From positions 5,449,363-5,513,362 of the forward strand of contig NC_052356.1 in the NCBI RefSeq assembly GCF_009727055.1: a DNA stretch of 64,000 nucleotides, written 5' to 3'. Under the pieces are notes generated by a model, which was not told the DNA's origin, did no database searches, and saw only the letters and a list, made by a program, of their open reading frames with translations. This DNA is from Benincasa hispida (Eukaryota > Streptophyta > Magnoliopsida > Cucurbitales > Cucurbitaceae). The position numbers and the translations under genes are program-made. Positions 1 through 13,142 of this stretch are shown here, piece by piece. Position 1 is the first letter of the stretch, and every line of letters begins with the position of its first letter.

Positions 1-281
1 AAAGGAAGACGGGGATAGATGAGAAGGCAGGCAAATTTGGTTTAGAATTGAAAGAGATAGCTCACTGTCAAATGTCAATAAACTATCACTCTATCAGCCA
101 TTGTACTACGGTACCCACTAATGATTTGCATAATGCATGAAGGTAGCTAATCATCACAATTGCATAAGCAGCATAACTATTGATGTATAATATCAGAAAA
201 TCTGCAAGGGATGGTTCCAACAATCTTAAGCTATGCATTATTCAAAAGTGAATACACGGCGAAAACGAGTGAAATCCTTAC

Positions 282-2763
282 TTGTTGATATAGTAACAAG
301 GAGCAACAAACTTGGCACTGATCCTTGGGTTACCCTTATTTGCTCCAGAAAATCCCCAAGGACCATTAGAATCCAACTTGAAAGGTAAAGGTTTTGCTCG
401 ATCCCGCCTCCCTGTAACCTGTGAAGATGTTCCTTTTCAGAAGGAGGACATTGAAATCTTCAACAAAAGATAAATGTGGTTTTCTAGACCAAATTTACTA
501 GTATACCCAAAGTACTACCGTCAGAATTTTTCCAATCAAATGTTCTTTTCTTTTTTTAAACATAATTAATCATCTCTTTTAAAACATGGTAAATATATAA
601 CAGCACTGACCAGGTACCATGAAGTTTTTTGGTTCTTTATATGGGACGCATTCATTTCACTAAGCATCCATCAGAACCAGAAAGAACAGAAAAACACTAA
701 CAAGCATAATGATTCAATCAATAACTAAACCACTGATGCAAATTTCAAGTTTAATTGATATAGGTTCTCTCACATTGGCCCTCCCTTACCTTGTGATGAG
801 CAAAATCTATGTGGGAAGGATCTGAGACATTCTCCATTAGTGTATCGTAACCATAAAATAGATCCCGCTGAATCGTAACTGACGAGAACTCGGGCTTATC
901 AAAGTCATCAGGGAGCCTAGACAATTGCAGTGATAATGAAGGAATGATCGCATATTGCGGTTAAATAATACATGGAAAGGTGAAGCTATTTAATGATTAA
1001 TTCTGAATCAACTACCTTGGAGGTGTGGTGGCATTGGCTCTTTCCCAACCATTCTCATCAGGCCAAACAAAGAGGAGGCCTTGTGACACCAGAGTAGGGA
1101 ACCTTGTAGCACATGCTCTAGGTGACTGATGAGCCCTAGATTCTGGGCCTTCTGATGATGCCTGGGGGATTTTAACACATGATCCACACCCATCAAAGGA
1201 CCATCCATGGTATGAGCACTGCAAATTGCCACCTTCATCTATCCGCCCTTCCTAAAAAATCACATCATCAAATTGACGTGAGAAAGATTTCATCATACTA
1301 CTCGTCTCCTTTTATTTGTGAAAAAAATTGCAAGAAGCAGTTTTGAACCATATGATTTATTGCACTTGCAACCACACTCTCAATCTTTTCCATCCTTATA
1401 ACTTTGGACTGGTTTTAGGTGGTTAGAGACAGACTCTTTTGAGGTTTAGTCTCTCGTTAGATATCATGTTTCTTTTTGGGTTTTGGTTACAAAGACCTTT
1501 TGTAACTATTCTATTGGTTCTATTTTGTAAAGTTGGAGTCTCTTTTTTTTAGAGGGATTCATCTCTCTTAGCTTGGTTTTCTCGTCGTTTCTCTAAAAGT
1601 AAAAATAAATAAAAACAAACTTTGTGATTAGTTGGGTTTGATTGCAACAATTTCATAAGTTTGATGTAATAATTGGCACAAGTAACAATACTATAATTTA
1701 GAGGCGATTATAGTTTGGAATTTTAAGGTGAGTCGTTAAGGATTTAGAATCGGTTCAATTGTTCAAGGTATTTTTCAAGTTGCAACTAACAAATTATATC
1801 TAATCCAAGCTAGCATAAATGACCATATCAAAGGTCAATAATTCCATCTCTACCACTACAATGGTTGAAATTAAAAAAACAAGTCTATATAAATTAGAAT
1901 TTTTTTGGTGACTAGATTTGCATTTTTTTCAGCTAATTCCATAAATTGGAATTGACAAGTTTTAGATGTAGGGCAAAAAGGAATTGCAAGAGCACAATCA
2001 ACTGGCCAGTTCTTTTCACTACCACAAACCCAAAGCTCCGCCCAAATTCACCAGAGGGACTAGAGGATTCCAATGTAACACAATTTTTTAACCTTAATGG
2101 GAGCTAGATGGCCAGAATGCACTCACATTATCAACCCCTAACTTGTTTAACTTCTTCCCTTTTGCAAAAACTAAATTCAAGGACAAACCCAACAAAAACT
2201 TTTAGCATAACCTTCTTTAAATTTACCTATTAAAAAAAAAATAAAAAATAAAAAATAAAAAATAAAAATAAAAAAAAAGCTTCACTGTGCTAAATGAAAG
2301 TCAGAAAGCTTACAGACAAAGGAGCAAGACGATGAGGACATCTATCATCAAAAGCAACCCACTCGCCTCTTGATTTATCAAACCAAAGAACAATATCTCT
2401 TCCCAGAAGCTGAAACGGGGTTGGCAAAGCAGGGTCCAAATCTTCAATCAGAGAAACAGGGTACCAATTATCCCTCCAAGAAAACGGCGAAGACGAGCTC
2501 TCATTGCCCGATTCATCCACTTCCACTTCATCCGAATTCACCGCCTCAGATGTCTCGGATTCTGCCGTCGATGGCACCGTTGGAGGCGCAGCCACACGAA
2601 CAGGCCTAATACCCGATGCCCTACCATGCAATTTCCTCAACGGAAAATTAGGGTTCCGATCCGCCGCAATTAAAGAAGGAACTATTCTGAGAGATTTTAC
2701 ATCATTTAAGGAGGATGTAATGAGAGTAGCAGAAAAAACAGATGTGGAAATCGAAAGAGCCAT
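282..2763 (-). CDS. PAO: Pheophorbide a oxygenase, 5' half (four exons, partial at left edge)
   Basis: PAO is the chloroplast-envelope Rieske mononuclear iron oxygenase that opens the porphyrin ring of pheophorbide a during chlorophyll breakdown. Exons on the minus strand are 2763-2314, 1251-1016, 916-790 and 418-282. All introns are GT-AG and the reading frame carries through every junction. The ATG at 2763 begins MALSISTS, a serine-rich transit-peptide-like start. An in-frame ATG at 2796 exists but would put acidic and aromatic residues in front of it. The Rieske ligands are Cys142/His144 (CPHR) and Cys162/His165 (CSYHGW), split between exons 1 and 2. The non-haem iron motif SDPSHIDFAHH gives His264 and His269. 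The text RVAAPPTVP and LGRDIVLWFD fits PAO better than the related PTC52 or TIC55. About 316 residues are visible; the family usually has about 540, so the rest, including the C-terminal membrane part, lies beyond base 1. Bases 1-281 are intron sequence. Confidence 0.96.
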
Positions 2764-3534
2764 TAAAGAGAAGCAATCGAGCTCATTCAAAAACAAACAC
2801 AGAAAATGAAATTTAAAACGGACAAGTGTAGATCAAATTAGAAGATGTTGCGTACACGTTTGAAGATGAAATTTCTAGGACTCTGTTGTAGAAGGAAAGT
2901 GAAGAGTTGCTTTCTGATGAAACTAATGGCGTCTGGCCCGCAGGAATTGGAGGGAGGGCTCGGATTCGAAGGGTTCAGACAGGGTTTCGGCCATGGATGA
3001 ATCATGTCCACAGAATTTGAGAAACGTGAAAATTCAACAGGAAAATCGATGGAGAAAGATCGGCGTACGGTGATAGCGGGATAGGAAATTGGATTTTCAT
3101 TTTTTTTTTTTTTTTTCTCCTTTTGTTATACCAACCGTATGTTGAATATTTGAGTGAAGCAACCACTCAAAATCGTTTTTCATTTGGACTCCATTTTTGT
3201 AACGTTTTCGTTTTTTGTTTTTTTTTTCATTTAAGAAGAAGTTGACATGTTGGTTAATGTTTCTATTTCTTGTTTCTAAAATTAGAGAAATGTTTCCAAA
3301 AAATAAAATCAAATTTGTGCTATTTTTATTTTATTTATATTTTTTTACAAAAATTAAAAATCAAACTTGATCGGTTGGTAGACAAGCGTGTCTTAACTTT
3401 CTTTGAGTGTCAAAATCTCCAGTTTGATTCTAAGATGAATCACTTCTATTTATTTCATTTTTTTAAGTTTTTTATATTTCTTTCTTAATTTTACACTACT
3501 TTCTAACTTATTTACACACGTAGCAAAATTTTAC

Positions 3535-3632
3535 TATCTATTAATGATAGTTTACGATAGATATCTACCACACTGACATTTTGTTATACTTAAAAATATT
3601 TTCAACGATTTTATCATTTAATCAATTACCGT
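3535..3632. repeat. GATAGA-type dispersed repeat, copy 1
   Basis: It contains short interlocking palindromes of GATAG/CTATC followed by a conserved tail (roughly ATTTTGTTATACTT, then an A/T-rich TTTTCAAC word and an AATTACC word). The same tail follows the copy at 31330-31490, so the two are one repeat family and not chance similarity. Confidence 0.6.
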
Positions 3633-4659
3633 CTTCAATAGGTATATCTAAATATTTTTTTATTTAAAATTTAAAATTTTGCAATAAACATGCTTATATA
3701 TTACTTTGATTTAAATTTTTTGTTTTTAGTACATTTAGAACCAGTTAAAATTTTACAATTTTTAAACTTTATTTATATTCAATTAGTTCACTTTAATATT
3801 TTATAAACACAACTTTTACATGATAATATAATTTAGTTGTCAATTGAGTCAACGTCATCTAAGACAAATGACTTTAATGAGAAATAATATTAGAAATCAA
3901 ATTTAGAACATATAAATGATAAAAATAATTATATTATCGTTATTAATTTTGCATCGAGAAGGAAGTATGTGTATTTGATCATGTAAATTATGTTTTATAA
4001 TTATTTTTTATATTTTAATGTATGTTATATATTTTTTTATTTTACATCATTAAATTATATTTAGGCTATAAAATAGGAGAAAATGTAAGGGACGAAATAC
4101 AAGAAACGATAAACAATAAATGATTATCAAACAAGTTTTTGTTTGTTTCTTTCTTTTAAGAAATAAGAAACACAAATAGTTACCTATTTTTCTAGTTCTT
4201 AAATAATAGGACACAAGAAATATGAAATAGAAAATTAGAACATTATCAAACGGGCCCTTTGTTTTTTGTTTTTGGTTTTTGAAAATTAAGTTTATTTCCT
4301 CACATTTTCTTACAATGATTTGCATATTTCTTAATTACAAGAGATGAATTCTTATCCAAATTTTAAAAGTAAAAACAAATATTTAAAAACTACTTTTTAG
4401 TTTTTAAAAATTGACTTAGTTTTTTAAAAACATGGGTAAAAAGTAGATAAGAAAGCAAGAAATTTAGATGTGAAAGGGATGTTTGTAGGCTTACTTTTCA
4501 AAAACTAATAATAATTATTAAAAAAAAATAACTAAATAGTTACTAAACGAGATTGGAATAAATTGGTTTTAGGAAAAATGATTTCTTTTAGTGTTTAATG
4601 GTTAATCTCTCTAGTTGGTATGATATATATAATTACCAAAATGTTCTCATTAGTCCTCT

Positions 4660-4990
4660 ACCTCACTTCCATCGTGGTTGTTATCGCTACCACCACCCTC
4701 ACTGCCACCGGCAACCTCCAAAGACCAATGTTAGCAACTTTCGTGATCACTAGTGGCAATCTACTCCATCGAAACTACCTACAACCATCTCTGATAACCA
4801 CCACCAATGACCAACTCTGACGATCACCACTAGCAGTCAACTTTGGTAGCCACCACCACCAACTCCAATGACAACTAGCTCTTGCAACCACCTCCGACAA
4901 AATCAACCTCGATAGCCAACACCAACAACCCTCTTCGACAATCAACTCTAGCAATGACCATCTCTAATGGCCAGTTCTAGCGACCAAGTA
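4660..4990. repeat. Degenerate ACC/AACTC low-complexity stretch
   Basis: Strand-asymmetric, cytosine-rich, purine-poor words such as CACCACC, CAACTC and GACAA recur irregularly. It differs sharply from the surrounding AT-rich DNA. Open frames through it are composition artefacts. Confidence 0.5.
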
Positions 4991-7714
4991 TTATATTTAT
5001 ATATTAAAAAGAGAGAGATCAATAAAAGTGTTTTTAAATCAACAGTTCATAGTTTTTAATAGTCGTTCTTTATAGTAATTTGACATTAATAGAACCACCT
5101 TTAATATATCAGAAGACAAAATTATATAGAAAAATATTTTTTACAAAAATTAAGCAAACACAAAAGTATTTTTATTTTAAGTAGTTTACCAAAAGTGTTT
5201 ATATGAGATTAGAAAATTAATTTAAAAAATAAAAAAATAAAAAATCAGACCCTTAATTATTCACATTGCTTCTCTTGGTTTTTAGTGGTTGTGAAATTAA
5301 AATCATCTTTACAACGGTGTCCAACTAAGACTCCTTATCTCCTAATCTAGTATAATAATATTCTCACGTGTTAGGACCTTTTTGCTCGCTTTTAACTAAT
5401 CCAATACAATAGTAATCTCATATATTAGTATTTTTCTTTACTTTCTCATGTGCCCGTCCTTGTTACTTTATATTCTCATTAATGGTGTACGAAAGGTAAT
5501 ATGAAAATTAACATTCAATTAATATATTTTAAAAAATGATCACTCTTAATTATTTTTAAAAATGGAGACAAACACCAAGAAATTTGGGTTTCCCATTAGA
5601 AAAATAAAGGAGAAATATCTTTTGGAGATGTTTGGATTTTTATAAAAGATCAACGCATTGGACGACTTAGCAACCATAGAAATCCGTCGTATCCACAACC
5701 AAATCATCTACCTCAACGGGTAGGGCAATAGTGCTAAATTAAAGGTCAAAGGTTTTATACATTGCAAATATAGCATTAGGCTCAAAATATTAGTAAATAT
5801 ATTATCATGTAAAAAAAAATTATCATTGATAAGAGTTACCATCAATTAATAGTCTATTAGCAATAGATCTGTATATGCAATTTTTTAAAAATATTGTTAT
5901 ACACTTAATTATAACTCAAAAAGTGTGATCCACTGTAATTACCCTTTTAAATATCCATATCAACATTAAGTCTCAATTTTATAAGAAGATAGAAATATTG
6001 ATAAAATATCGGTGTTGAACATTTCTTCAAAAAAATATATATATAAACAAAAAAAATCAAAACAGTACTTAAATGAGTAAATAAATATTCTACCCTTTTT
6101 AACAAGAAAAGTTTATTATCATTAGCATTTGAATGTAAAAATATCCATCACATATAGATGAAAATTTACAACTGAAATTCATCAAAACCATTCAACCCTA
6201 TCATACACTACTTGTAAGTTATATCTAGCTTAAGAGCAACTCACAAAGAATCCCTTCCAATGAGAAAAACCATGTTGTACCACTGGCTAAGAGATTGAAG
6301 ATGAATTGACCAAGTTAATGACCTGAGTAAAATAGTATGACAAACAATTATACAAGGAAAGGAAAATGAATCAACTTAACTTGGATTAAATATTGAGTTG
6401 AAAACTAAGCTCATCATCCACAGTAAGAACACAACCTTACAGATTTTTGCCAAGAGATTTGTAAATGCAGGGAGATTACAAAGACATACAACAAAACAAG
6501 CCCACGAAAGAGAGCACCTTAAAGAAATGAACTACAATCAAGTAAAATAAGACGGAGTGAATAATTACAATACAAACTCCACATCGACACCCAACGACAA
6601 TGCGAATGCACACACCCCCGATTTCCATAAAGACGAACTTCGTTTTCCCCAAACAACAAATGAAGTGAAGGTACTCCTTGATCATAGGACTAAAATATTT
6701 GTGACAAGTAATCTAAATGCAGACGAATCAAATAAGTCATTTCAAACAAATTGAGCATGGAAACGATTACAAAATAAAAGATCTAGATCTTCCATCACCC
6801 TCTAACACAGAATGCAACAGAAAGACCTCACCAAAGAAGACAACTTCCTCATAGTGATTCACCATCCAAAGTAGTGATTCACTATGAATAACTGAACATA
6901 TACGAAACTCCAAAATGGCCACTTGACTCAGATTAACTTGTGGATTGATTCGACTCTGTTATTGTTTGAATACAGGTGGGAAACAATTCTCTAACGTGTT
7001 GAACGATCGACTCTGGGTTCAAGACTAATGCTATGTGCTTGACACCCATATCATATCCCAAATGGAAAGTGCCCAACTCAGTTTGCAGTGCTTTGTTTTG
7101 AGTGTTTCCAAAGAGACATCATAGAACTTACCATCCTGCAAAGTCTGAAAGACAACAATGAAACACAAACTAACATTGAATTTCGACTAAAATTACAGGA
7201 CCCTACAGTTTATTCAATCATTGTACAGTTGCACATGCATCTCAGATAATCTATGAGCAAACGAACCACACTAGAATATGGATACAGAGGACCTAAGACA
7301 AATTAAGCTTATTGTGGCATTGTGGGTTGGATCAAACTTTCAAATTGAGGTACCCCTTAAACCCTAATGACAAGTATAAGGCGTATTGATCAAAACTTTG
7401 TGTCGGCGTCTTTGTTTTAACTACGTTATTCGTTGACCATTGAAAAGCAACGAACCCTAAATACTAACTAGTTGCAGTGATTCAATTTCAGGTTCAAATA
7501 CAAACTTGTCAAGTAGAAGTTAGGGTAAATCTTGAGAAATCCAGAAAAGAGTCCCAACAATGTAGCCAGGATCAAGCAAACAACAAAAGAATTCACATCA
7601 TATAAACCGATTTTCATTCATTCAATTCCAAAATATGCAACAAAAGGAAAAGAAATCAACAATTCAGAACAGTCATGCTGCTTTTTACACGATAAAACCC
7701 AAATATTTATCGAT

Positions 7715-8143
7715 CTAAGAGCTAGTGAACTTGGTAACAGCCTTAGTACCCTCGGAGACGGCGTGCTTAGCCAACTCACCAGGAAGAACAAGGCGCACTG
7801 CCGTTTGGATCTCCCGAGAGGTGATGGTCGGCTTCTTGTTGTAGCGAGCAAGCTTAGAGGATTCCTGAGCGAGCTTCTCGAAAATGTCGTTGATGAAACT
7901 GTTCATAATCCCCATGGCCTTGCTGGAGATTCCGATATCAGGATGAACTTGCTTGAGGACTTTGAAGATGTAGATCTTGTAAGTCTCAATGCTCTTCTTG
8001 GCTCTCTTCTTTTTCTTATCAGAGGCATCTTTGGGAAGCTTCTTCTCGGCCTTTGGCTTCTTCTCCGCCGGAGCTTTCTCGGCCTTCTTCTCCTCCGCCG
8101 CTGGCTTCTTCTCGGCGGGCTTCTTCTCGGCCTTTGGCGCCAT
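7715..8143 (-). CDS. H2B: Histone H2B, copy 1
   Basis: This is the core nucleosome histone H2B, 142 residues and intronless, as usual for plants. The N-terminal tail (residues 1-50) is made of lysine/alanine/glutamate repeats of the type [10 protein letters not shown]. The histone fold follows from about [13 protein letters not shown] through [32 protein letters not shown]. Lys138 in VTKFTSS is the position expected for regulatory monoubiquitination. Start: ATG at 8143, with the standard MAPKAEKK beginning. It differs from copy 2 at one residue (Lys31 here, Arg31 there). The antisense open frames over it are composition shadows. The mRNA should be polyadenylated, as plant histone mRNAs are. 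Confidence 0.98.
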   Translation of the reverse strand: MAPKAEKKPAEKKPAAEEKKAEKAPAEKKPKAEKKLPKDASDKKKKRAKKSIETYKIYIFKVLKQVHPDIGISSKAMGIMNSFINDIFEKLAQESSKLARYNKKPTITSREIQTAVRLVLPGELAKHAVSEGTKAVTKFTSS

Positions 8144-8227
8144 AACTAAGGATTTGGAGATTTCTGAGAGATGAAAATCGCAAGTGAGAAAAGAGTGAGT
8201 TCTGAGAAGAGAGTTGAGGGGATTGAT

Positions 8228-8292
8228 ATTTATAAATGGAGACGGCGCTATGTGATTGGTTGATTCTGTTTCGACGCGGATTGCTGACGTGG
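8228..8292 (-). promoter_or_regulatory. H2B copy 1 promoter: TATA box, CCAAT box, near-perfect Type I histone element
   Basis: Reading on the minus strand upstream of the H2B start, there is a TATTTATAAAT box at 8228-8237, a CCAAT box at 8255-8259, and at 8275-8292 the hexamer plus octamer composite CCACGTCAGCAATCCGCG. This matches the plant histone Type I element (CCACGTCANCGATCCGCG) except for one base in the octamer. Type I elements are known to direct S-phase and meristem expression. Confidence 0.85.
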
Positions 8293-8400
8293 ACGGTGGA
8301 GATTAAGGGAAGGCTTTACAGAGAGGGGTGTTTGGGGAATTTTCGTTATCGTGAAAACTTTTGAAGAATTTGGTTTTAGCGCGCTCTGTTTCGCGGGTCA

Positions 8401-10858
8401 TTTTTTTAGAGCTAAAAAAAATGGTAAATAACAACGCATTTCGTGAAACGGGAAATTTATCTTTAATTACGAGAACTTTCCTTGCAAGTTTCGTGAAAGT
8501 AGTAAATCGACTATTATTTTATTCAACAAATATCAATTTATATTCTTAAATTTTAAATTTATTTTCTATATTATTAGTATAATTAAATGATTAAATTACA
8601 AGAATGAGTTAATTCAACCATTTTTTTATCGAATAGCATGATGTGTTACAATATACATAAAAATCAAACTAACCTGTCATACAAAAACAAATAACCAATC
8701 AATTCAATAAAAACAAGCAATCAAATAATTCAATTTAAACTATTGATTTAGTTTTTGCAATAATACTTCAAAGATTTAGAATAATTTTCAAAGAGTGATC
8801 AACTACTCTTCCCCTAAATTAAAACAATTTCAACTAATTACTAATACCATATTAACTATTATTTCTATAGTTCTTAGTTCTTTTTTGTCAATGGTTCATT
8901 GACTAGCTTAATTCATTGTGTAAGTGTGACCCTACCATTTTCGAATCCCAGAGGTACACTTCAACAAGCTACCATAAGGAAAAACAACTGTTGAATATTA
9001 ACCTAAGAAATCCTATACGTTACTGGAGTTTGCGTTGTTCCGAATCCTATGATCAGACCCTCCGAAGGGATAGTCACTCCAGGATAACACGCAGGCGAAC
9101 CATAGGAATCTCATGGTGCAACCTAATGGAAGAGACTCTAGGATACGTTGAAATGTATCTTTCTCCCACTTACCATCAATATTTTCCTTAGTCACTTTGG
9201 TATTGATCCATGCAAACACTTTTTGAAGGGAGGCCACGCCCAGGGCAACACGAAGTCGAGCATTGATCCCACGGTGTGAACTCTTAGGGACATGAGAGCT
9301 AAAAATTGATATATTTCATATACCATTTTTTTTTCAAACTAAAGTGTTCTACTATTTTAGGGTTTTATTATACCTAGTTAAATTATGGCTAATGAAACTA
9401 TCTAAGTCTATGCATATTATAACTCTTATAATAAGGTTTTTATTCTAATGTTCTAGGTTAATTAAACCATTTAATTAACCTAGTGACATTGCATGGTAAC
9501 AGGAATAAGGTTAATTTAACTCAAGTTCCGAGTCTGTTCCTAGATAGGAGATGTTCCATAAACCGTCATCTTAAGAACCTCCAACCGACAATACTTCAGT
9601 GGTAGAGTTCACTTTATAATCTAAAATCTTATTTGTCCTATTAGTCATATTTTAAATCTATTAAAACAAACGGGACATAATTTTAATCTTACTGGAACTA
9701 ATGTGATCTAAGATCTATATTAATTTTAAATATTTTAAAATTAATTCCAATTCCCTAACATCTTAAGTTTGCATGCAACTTTTTATTATAGGTTGAGGAT
9801 TACTAAATATTAATTTAATAACTACTACAAAACCAATTACTAGTCCTAGAATCACATTTTCTATGGGTTACTTGATTAACAATCAAATTATAATTATCAA
9901 GAAAACCACATTACATGCATTCATAACTTTAATATAATAATTATATTAAAGTTATGAATGTGTCATGCTCAATGCAAATTGATTTCCAACTTTATTAATA
10001 TAACAATTATATTAAACAACTCATGAAAATCCACCAAGCATATACAAGACATTAATAAATATAAATCTGTATATTTATCTAAATAATGTTATGCATCATG
10101 CTTTTCCAATTTTGTATATTTAATATATCAAAATATATTTAAAAAACTCATGGAATCATATACACATCATGCATTAAAACCATACATCCGCTCATAATAT
10201 ATTGAAATGCATGAGCATGCTTTAACCTATGGTGAGATTTATCTAAATAACATTCATGAAACATTTAAATAGCAAATGAATCGATAATTTGGCCCCTGGT
10301 ATAAAATAAAGCAATAAATTACAATAATTATGCTAATTTTATCCTAAAACAGCTTTTGCCACTACAAAATCAGACCGAATCAATGTGAACCGACCTGAAC
10401 TGCTTCGAACCAGACCCAGAAACCACGAATCGAGCCAAACTCAGTGCAAAATCGGACCAAACCACTTTTAACCAGTCGAATCAAACCGAGCTACTCTGAA
10501 CCGCAACTGAGCCACATGCACTGCAACCCTAAGGTCGCATGTGTCATAGCATTGTAATGCTGCGACACCAGAATGTGATTTTGGGCAATTCGTTGATTGT
10601 TCTTCCGTTTTTTGCCAAAATTAGTCTCAATCTTTATTGATTCAATCCTAATTCTAGACACGGACTTACAGAAGACTAAAATTACATGATCAAATATTCA
10701 AACACGTAGAGGCCTTTACAATTTGATAGAATAAAAAACATGAAATTCTATGCTCATAAACTACTGTAAACATTCATTTGCAAAACTACATTCACAATGT
10801 AATTAATTCCACCAAAACTAATGCAAATTTCAAATGCCTAAATTAATTATACGAGATG
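8401..10858. other. No supported gene; possible retroelement remnant
   Basis: AT-rich non-coding DNA. The 8916-9237 stretch has small open frames on both strands with no recognised domain. A minus-strand primer-binding site at 10859-10870 suggests that part of this stretch is the internal region of an old minus-strand LTR element, but I could not find a matching second LTR. Confidence 0.4.
9919..9959. repeat. 41-bp perfect palindrome
   Basis: The sequence from ATTCATAACTTTAATATAA to its reverse complement is perfect around a single central base (9939). It would form an AT-rich hairpin with no loop to speak of. No flanking gene explains it. Confidence 0.85.
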
Positions 10859-10870
10859 GCTCTGATACCA
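10859..10870 (-). promoter_or_regulatory. Primer-binding site of a minus-strand LTR element
   Basis: The + strand reads GCTCTGATACCA, the complement of TGGTATCAGAGC, which pairs with the 3' end of initiator methionine tRNA. The bases just right of it (from 10873, TGTATGG) would be the end of the 5' LTR. The LTR's outer limit (about 11.2 kb) is not resolved and no partner LTR was found. Confidence 0.6.
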
Positions 10871-11661
10871 ATTGTATGGATCAAAGCCTTAATGCAACGA
10901 AAGAAAACACATGACCATATTTGAAATTAATTTACGAATTTGTGAAATGCCTATACCCTGGAAATTCATAATATTACAGAGATCATAAAAAAAAATATAG
11001 CCTACTGCAAATTAAATCCTAGGTTAAACATGCATTAAAATAAAAATTCTACATAAAAAAGAACAAAAATTCTTACTCTCGATCGAAGACTCGAATGAAA
11101 TCGCCAATTCTCCAATTGAGAATGAAATCAACACCACCAAAAGAGCTTTCTTTCTATTATCTGAGAACTTTTGTAATCACTGATTAATAAAAATAAAAAC
11201 TCTCTAAATAATTAATATTAAATTCATTTTATTTTATTTAATAATTTAATTATAAAATATTACGAAAATTAAATAAGAGAGAGGATGTACTACAAAGTTA
11301 AATTTGTCTAAAAAACATGCGTAAGTCTAGTTATAAAGTATTGTTCAAGTTTAGGTTATTTATGAAATATGGCACGTGAAGTAGATTGATTGTTTAAATC
11401 TTTCTATGAGTAACAATTGTATTAATTTAAACCTTAAACTTTGGGATTATATCAATTTAAACCTCAAACTAATAATTGTTATTTGAAAACCTATTTTTTT
11501 ATAAGTGTATCAACTTGAACCCTAAACTTTCATTTGTGACAATTTAAACCTTCCATAATGTTTTATTTAGATGCAGTTATGAAAGTTCGAGATTTAAATT
11601 TATTTAAAAAATAGATCCGTATTACATTATTGTCTTCAACATTTAATTTATTTCAAAAAAT

Positions 11662-11819
11662 AGGCCAATAGAAGAAGAAGAAGGAGAAGACGAAGGAGAA
11701 GACGAAGACGAAGGCGATGAAGAAGATGACGAAGACGACAAAGACGACGAAGACGAAGACGAAGACGAAGACGATGACGAAGAAGATGAAGAAGATGAAG
11801 ATGAAGAAGATGAAGAAAT
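11662..11819 (+). repeat. GAA/GAC/GAT trinucleotide-rich purine tract
   Basis: About 158 bp composed almost only of GAA, GAC, GAT and GGA triplets. It would encode an Asp/Glu run on the plus strand (no ATG upstream in frame) and poly-Ser on the minus strand. A simple-sequence origin is the better explanation than a gene. Confidence 0.8.
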
Positions 11820-11879
11820 GTACATATATGTAACAAACCAAGGAAGGAACAAATGTACATATATGTACTGTGATATATA

Positions 11880-13099
11880 TAATAGTTTATTTTATATAAA
11901 CGATATAGTTTTTGTATTTAGATTTCTTGTTTTATAATATATACGCTTATATATATATGTTATGTGTTGAACATTAAGTCCACATGTGATTTATACACCG
12001 TGGTAGATATTTTTGTTTATTTCTGATTACTTTGAATTTATGATATATATTGTGATATAAATAAAATTTATGTTATATAATGTGATTTATATTGTACTGT
12101 TATATGAATATGGTTATATTGAATATATGTACAACAAACTATTTGAGTACATTTATATTTCATATATTGGTTAGAATATTTGCAACAACTTAATACAATA
12201 TTCCAAAGTATATTTAAAAATAAGCATGAATTCGTCGGAAAAAGCATAAATAATAATTTGGTGAGCTGACCAGTCGAGTAGGTTGACTTGGTAGGGGATG
12301 GAGGATTAGGAACGAAATGATGAAGTTTGAGGACCTCCTCCTCTCCTCATAAAACGAAGGAAATTTAAATAATGATCTACAATATGATGTTGATAATCAT
12401 ATTATAATATCGATTTATCATATGGTAGATATTATAAACTTTTATTTTTGAGACGTTTATAAATATTAGAATTTAGTGTTAAAATAGAGTCCTTTTGAAA
12501 ACAATTTGCAAACAAATAAATTGTATAGAAACTATTTATAAAAATAGAGTAAATTTTTTGTTTTATTCAATTCAGTCATACCAAAAAAAAAAAAAAAAAA
12601 CTGAATTATACATATTTTATTAAATTTTTTAAGTTAATATAATTTTTTTAAAATGACATAAATGGGGTTGTGTGAAAACTGTTCTTAAAATTAATATGGT
12701 AATAGAAAGAAATGTCTTATTTAGGATGAGAAAATGTCTACGATTTTCTTCCATTCAAATTTGGTCTAATTCTCCGTCCATGTCATCTGCCACGACACAT
12801 TACTTGTGGATCAAGTGGAATTTGTGGACCCCATCAACGATCAATTAATTTTTTTAAGAAAAAACAAATTACATTTAGAAAAAAAAAAAAAAAATCACAA
12901 GTTTTCCTCTTTCCTCTGGTACTTACCTTGTTTCTTTTTTCCCTTTTCCTCCAAATCTCAAGCTTCACATTCTTCTTATTTTTTTTACCAGTCGCTCATC
13001 CCTTTCTCTTTGATTTTTTTTTTTACCATAACCCTCTTCTTCAGCACTAATTTCCAATTTTTACTTGGCTTTGGAAGTAAATTCCCTCCATCCAAATCC

Positions 13100-13142
<43 letters not shown>

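Larger units (their letters stand above)
2797..6319. other. AT-rich intergenic region between PAO and the H2B block
   Basis: No gene is supported here. The first few hundred bases should include the PAO promoter and leader, but I see no clear TATA box. Repeats noted inside are a GATAGA-type dispersed repeat at 3535-3632, a cytosine-rich ACC/AACTC low-complexity stretch at 4660-4990 that gives a spurious open frame, and a dispersed repeat at 5070-5225 that resembles 58500-58665 in the same orientation. Confidence 0.6.
6320..8400. repeat. Segmental duplication, copy 1 (H2B gene plus flanks)
   Basis: This block aligns by eye with 14610-16350: the H2B coding region, its promoter, and about 1.3 kb downstream of the stop. 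Shared landmarks are a GACACCCATATC word (about 7039 and 14997), AACAATTCTCTAAC (about 6984 and 14899) and the H2B coding sequence. Non-coding parts differ by many indels while the coding parts are almost identical. The spacer between the two blocks (about 8.4-14.6 kb) is not duplicated. Confidence 0.8.

Noticed and set aside
4620..4820. 66-residue Thr/Leu-rich frame with a hydrophobic start
   Set aside because: Arises from the ACC/AACTC low-complexity stretch; no homology recognised and no gene context.
7532..8149. 205-residue open frame antisense to H2B copy 1
   Set aside because: It is the reverse reading of the Lys/Glu/Ala-rich H2B gene; leucine- and glycine-rich with no domain, and the same shadow appears over copy 2.
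8916..9237. Overlapping open frames on both strands near 9 kb
   Set aside because: No recognisable domain, ordinary length for chance, and the strands mirror each other.
11643..11860. Poly-Ser and poly-Leu open frames
   Set aside because: Produced by the GAA/GAC purine tract read on the minus strand in three frames; no start context or domain.
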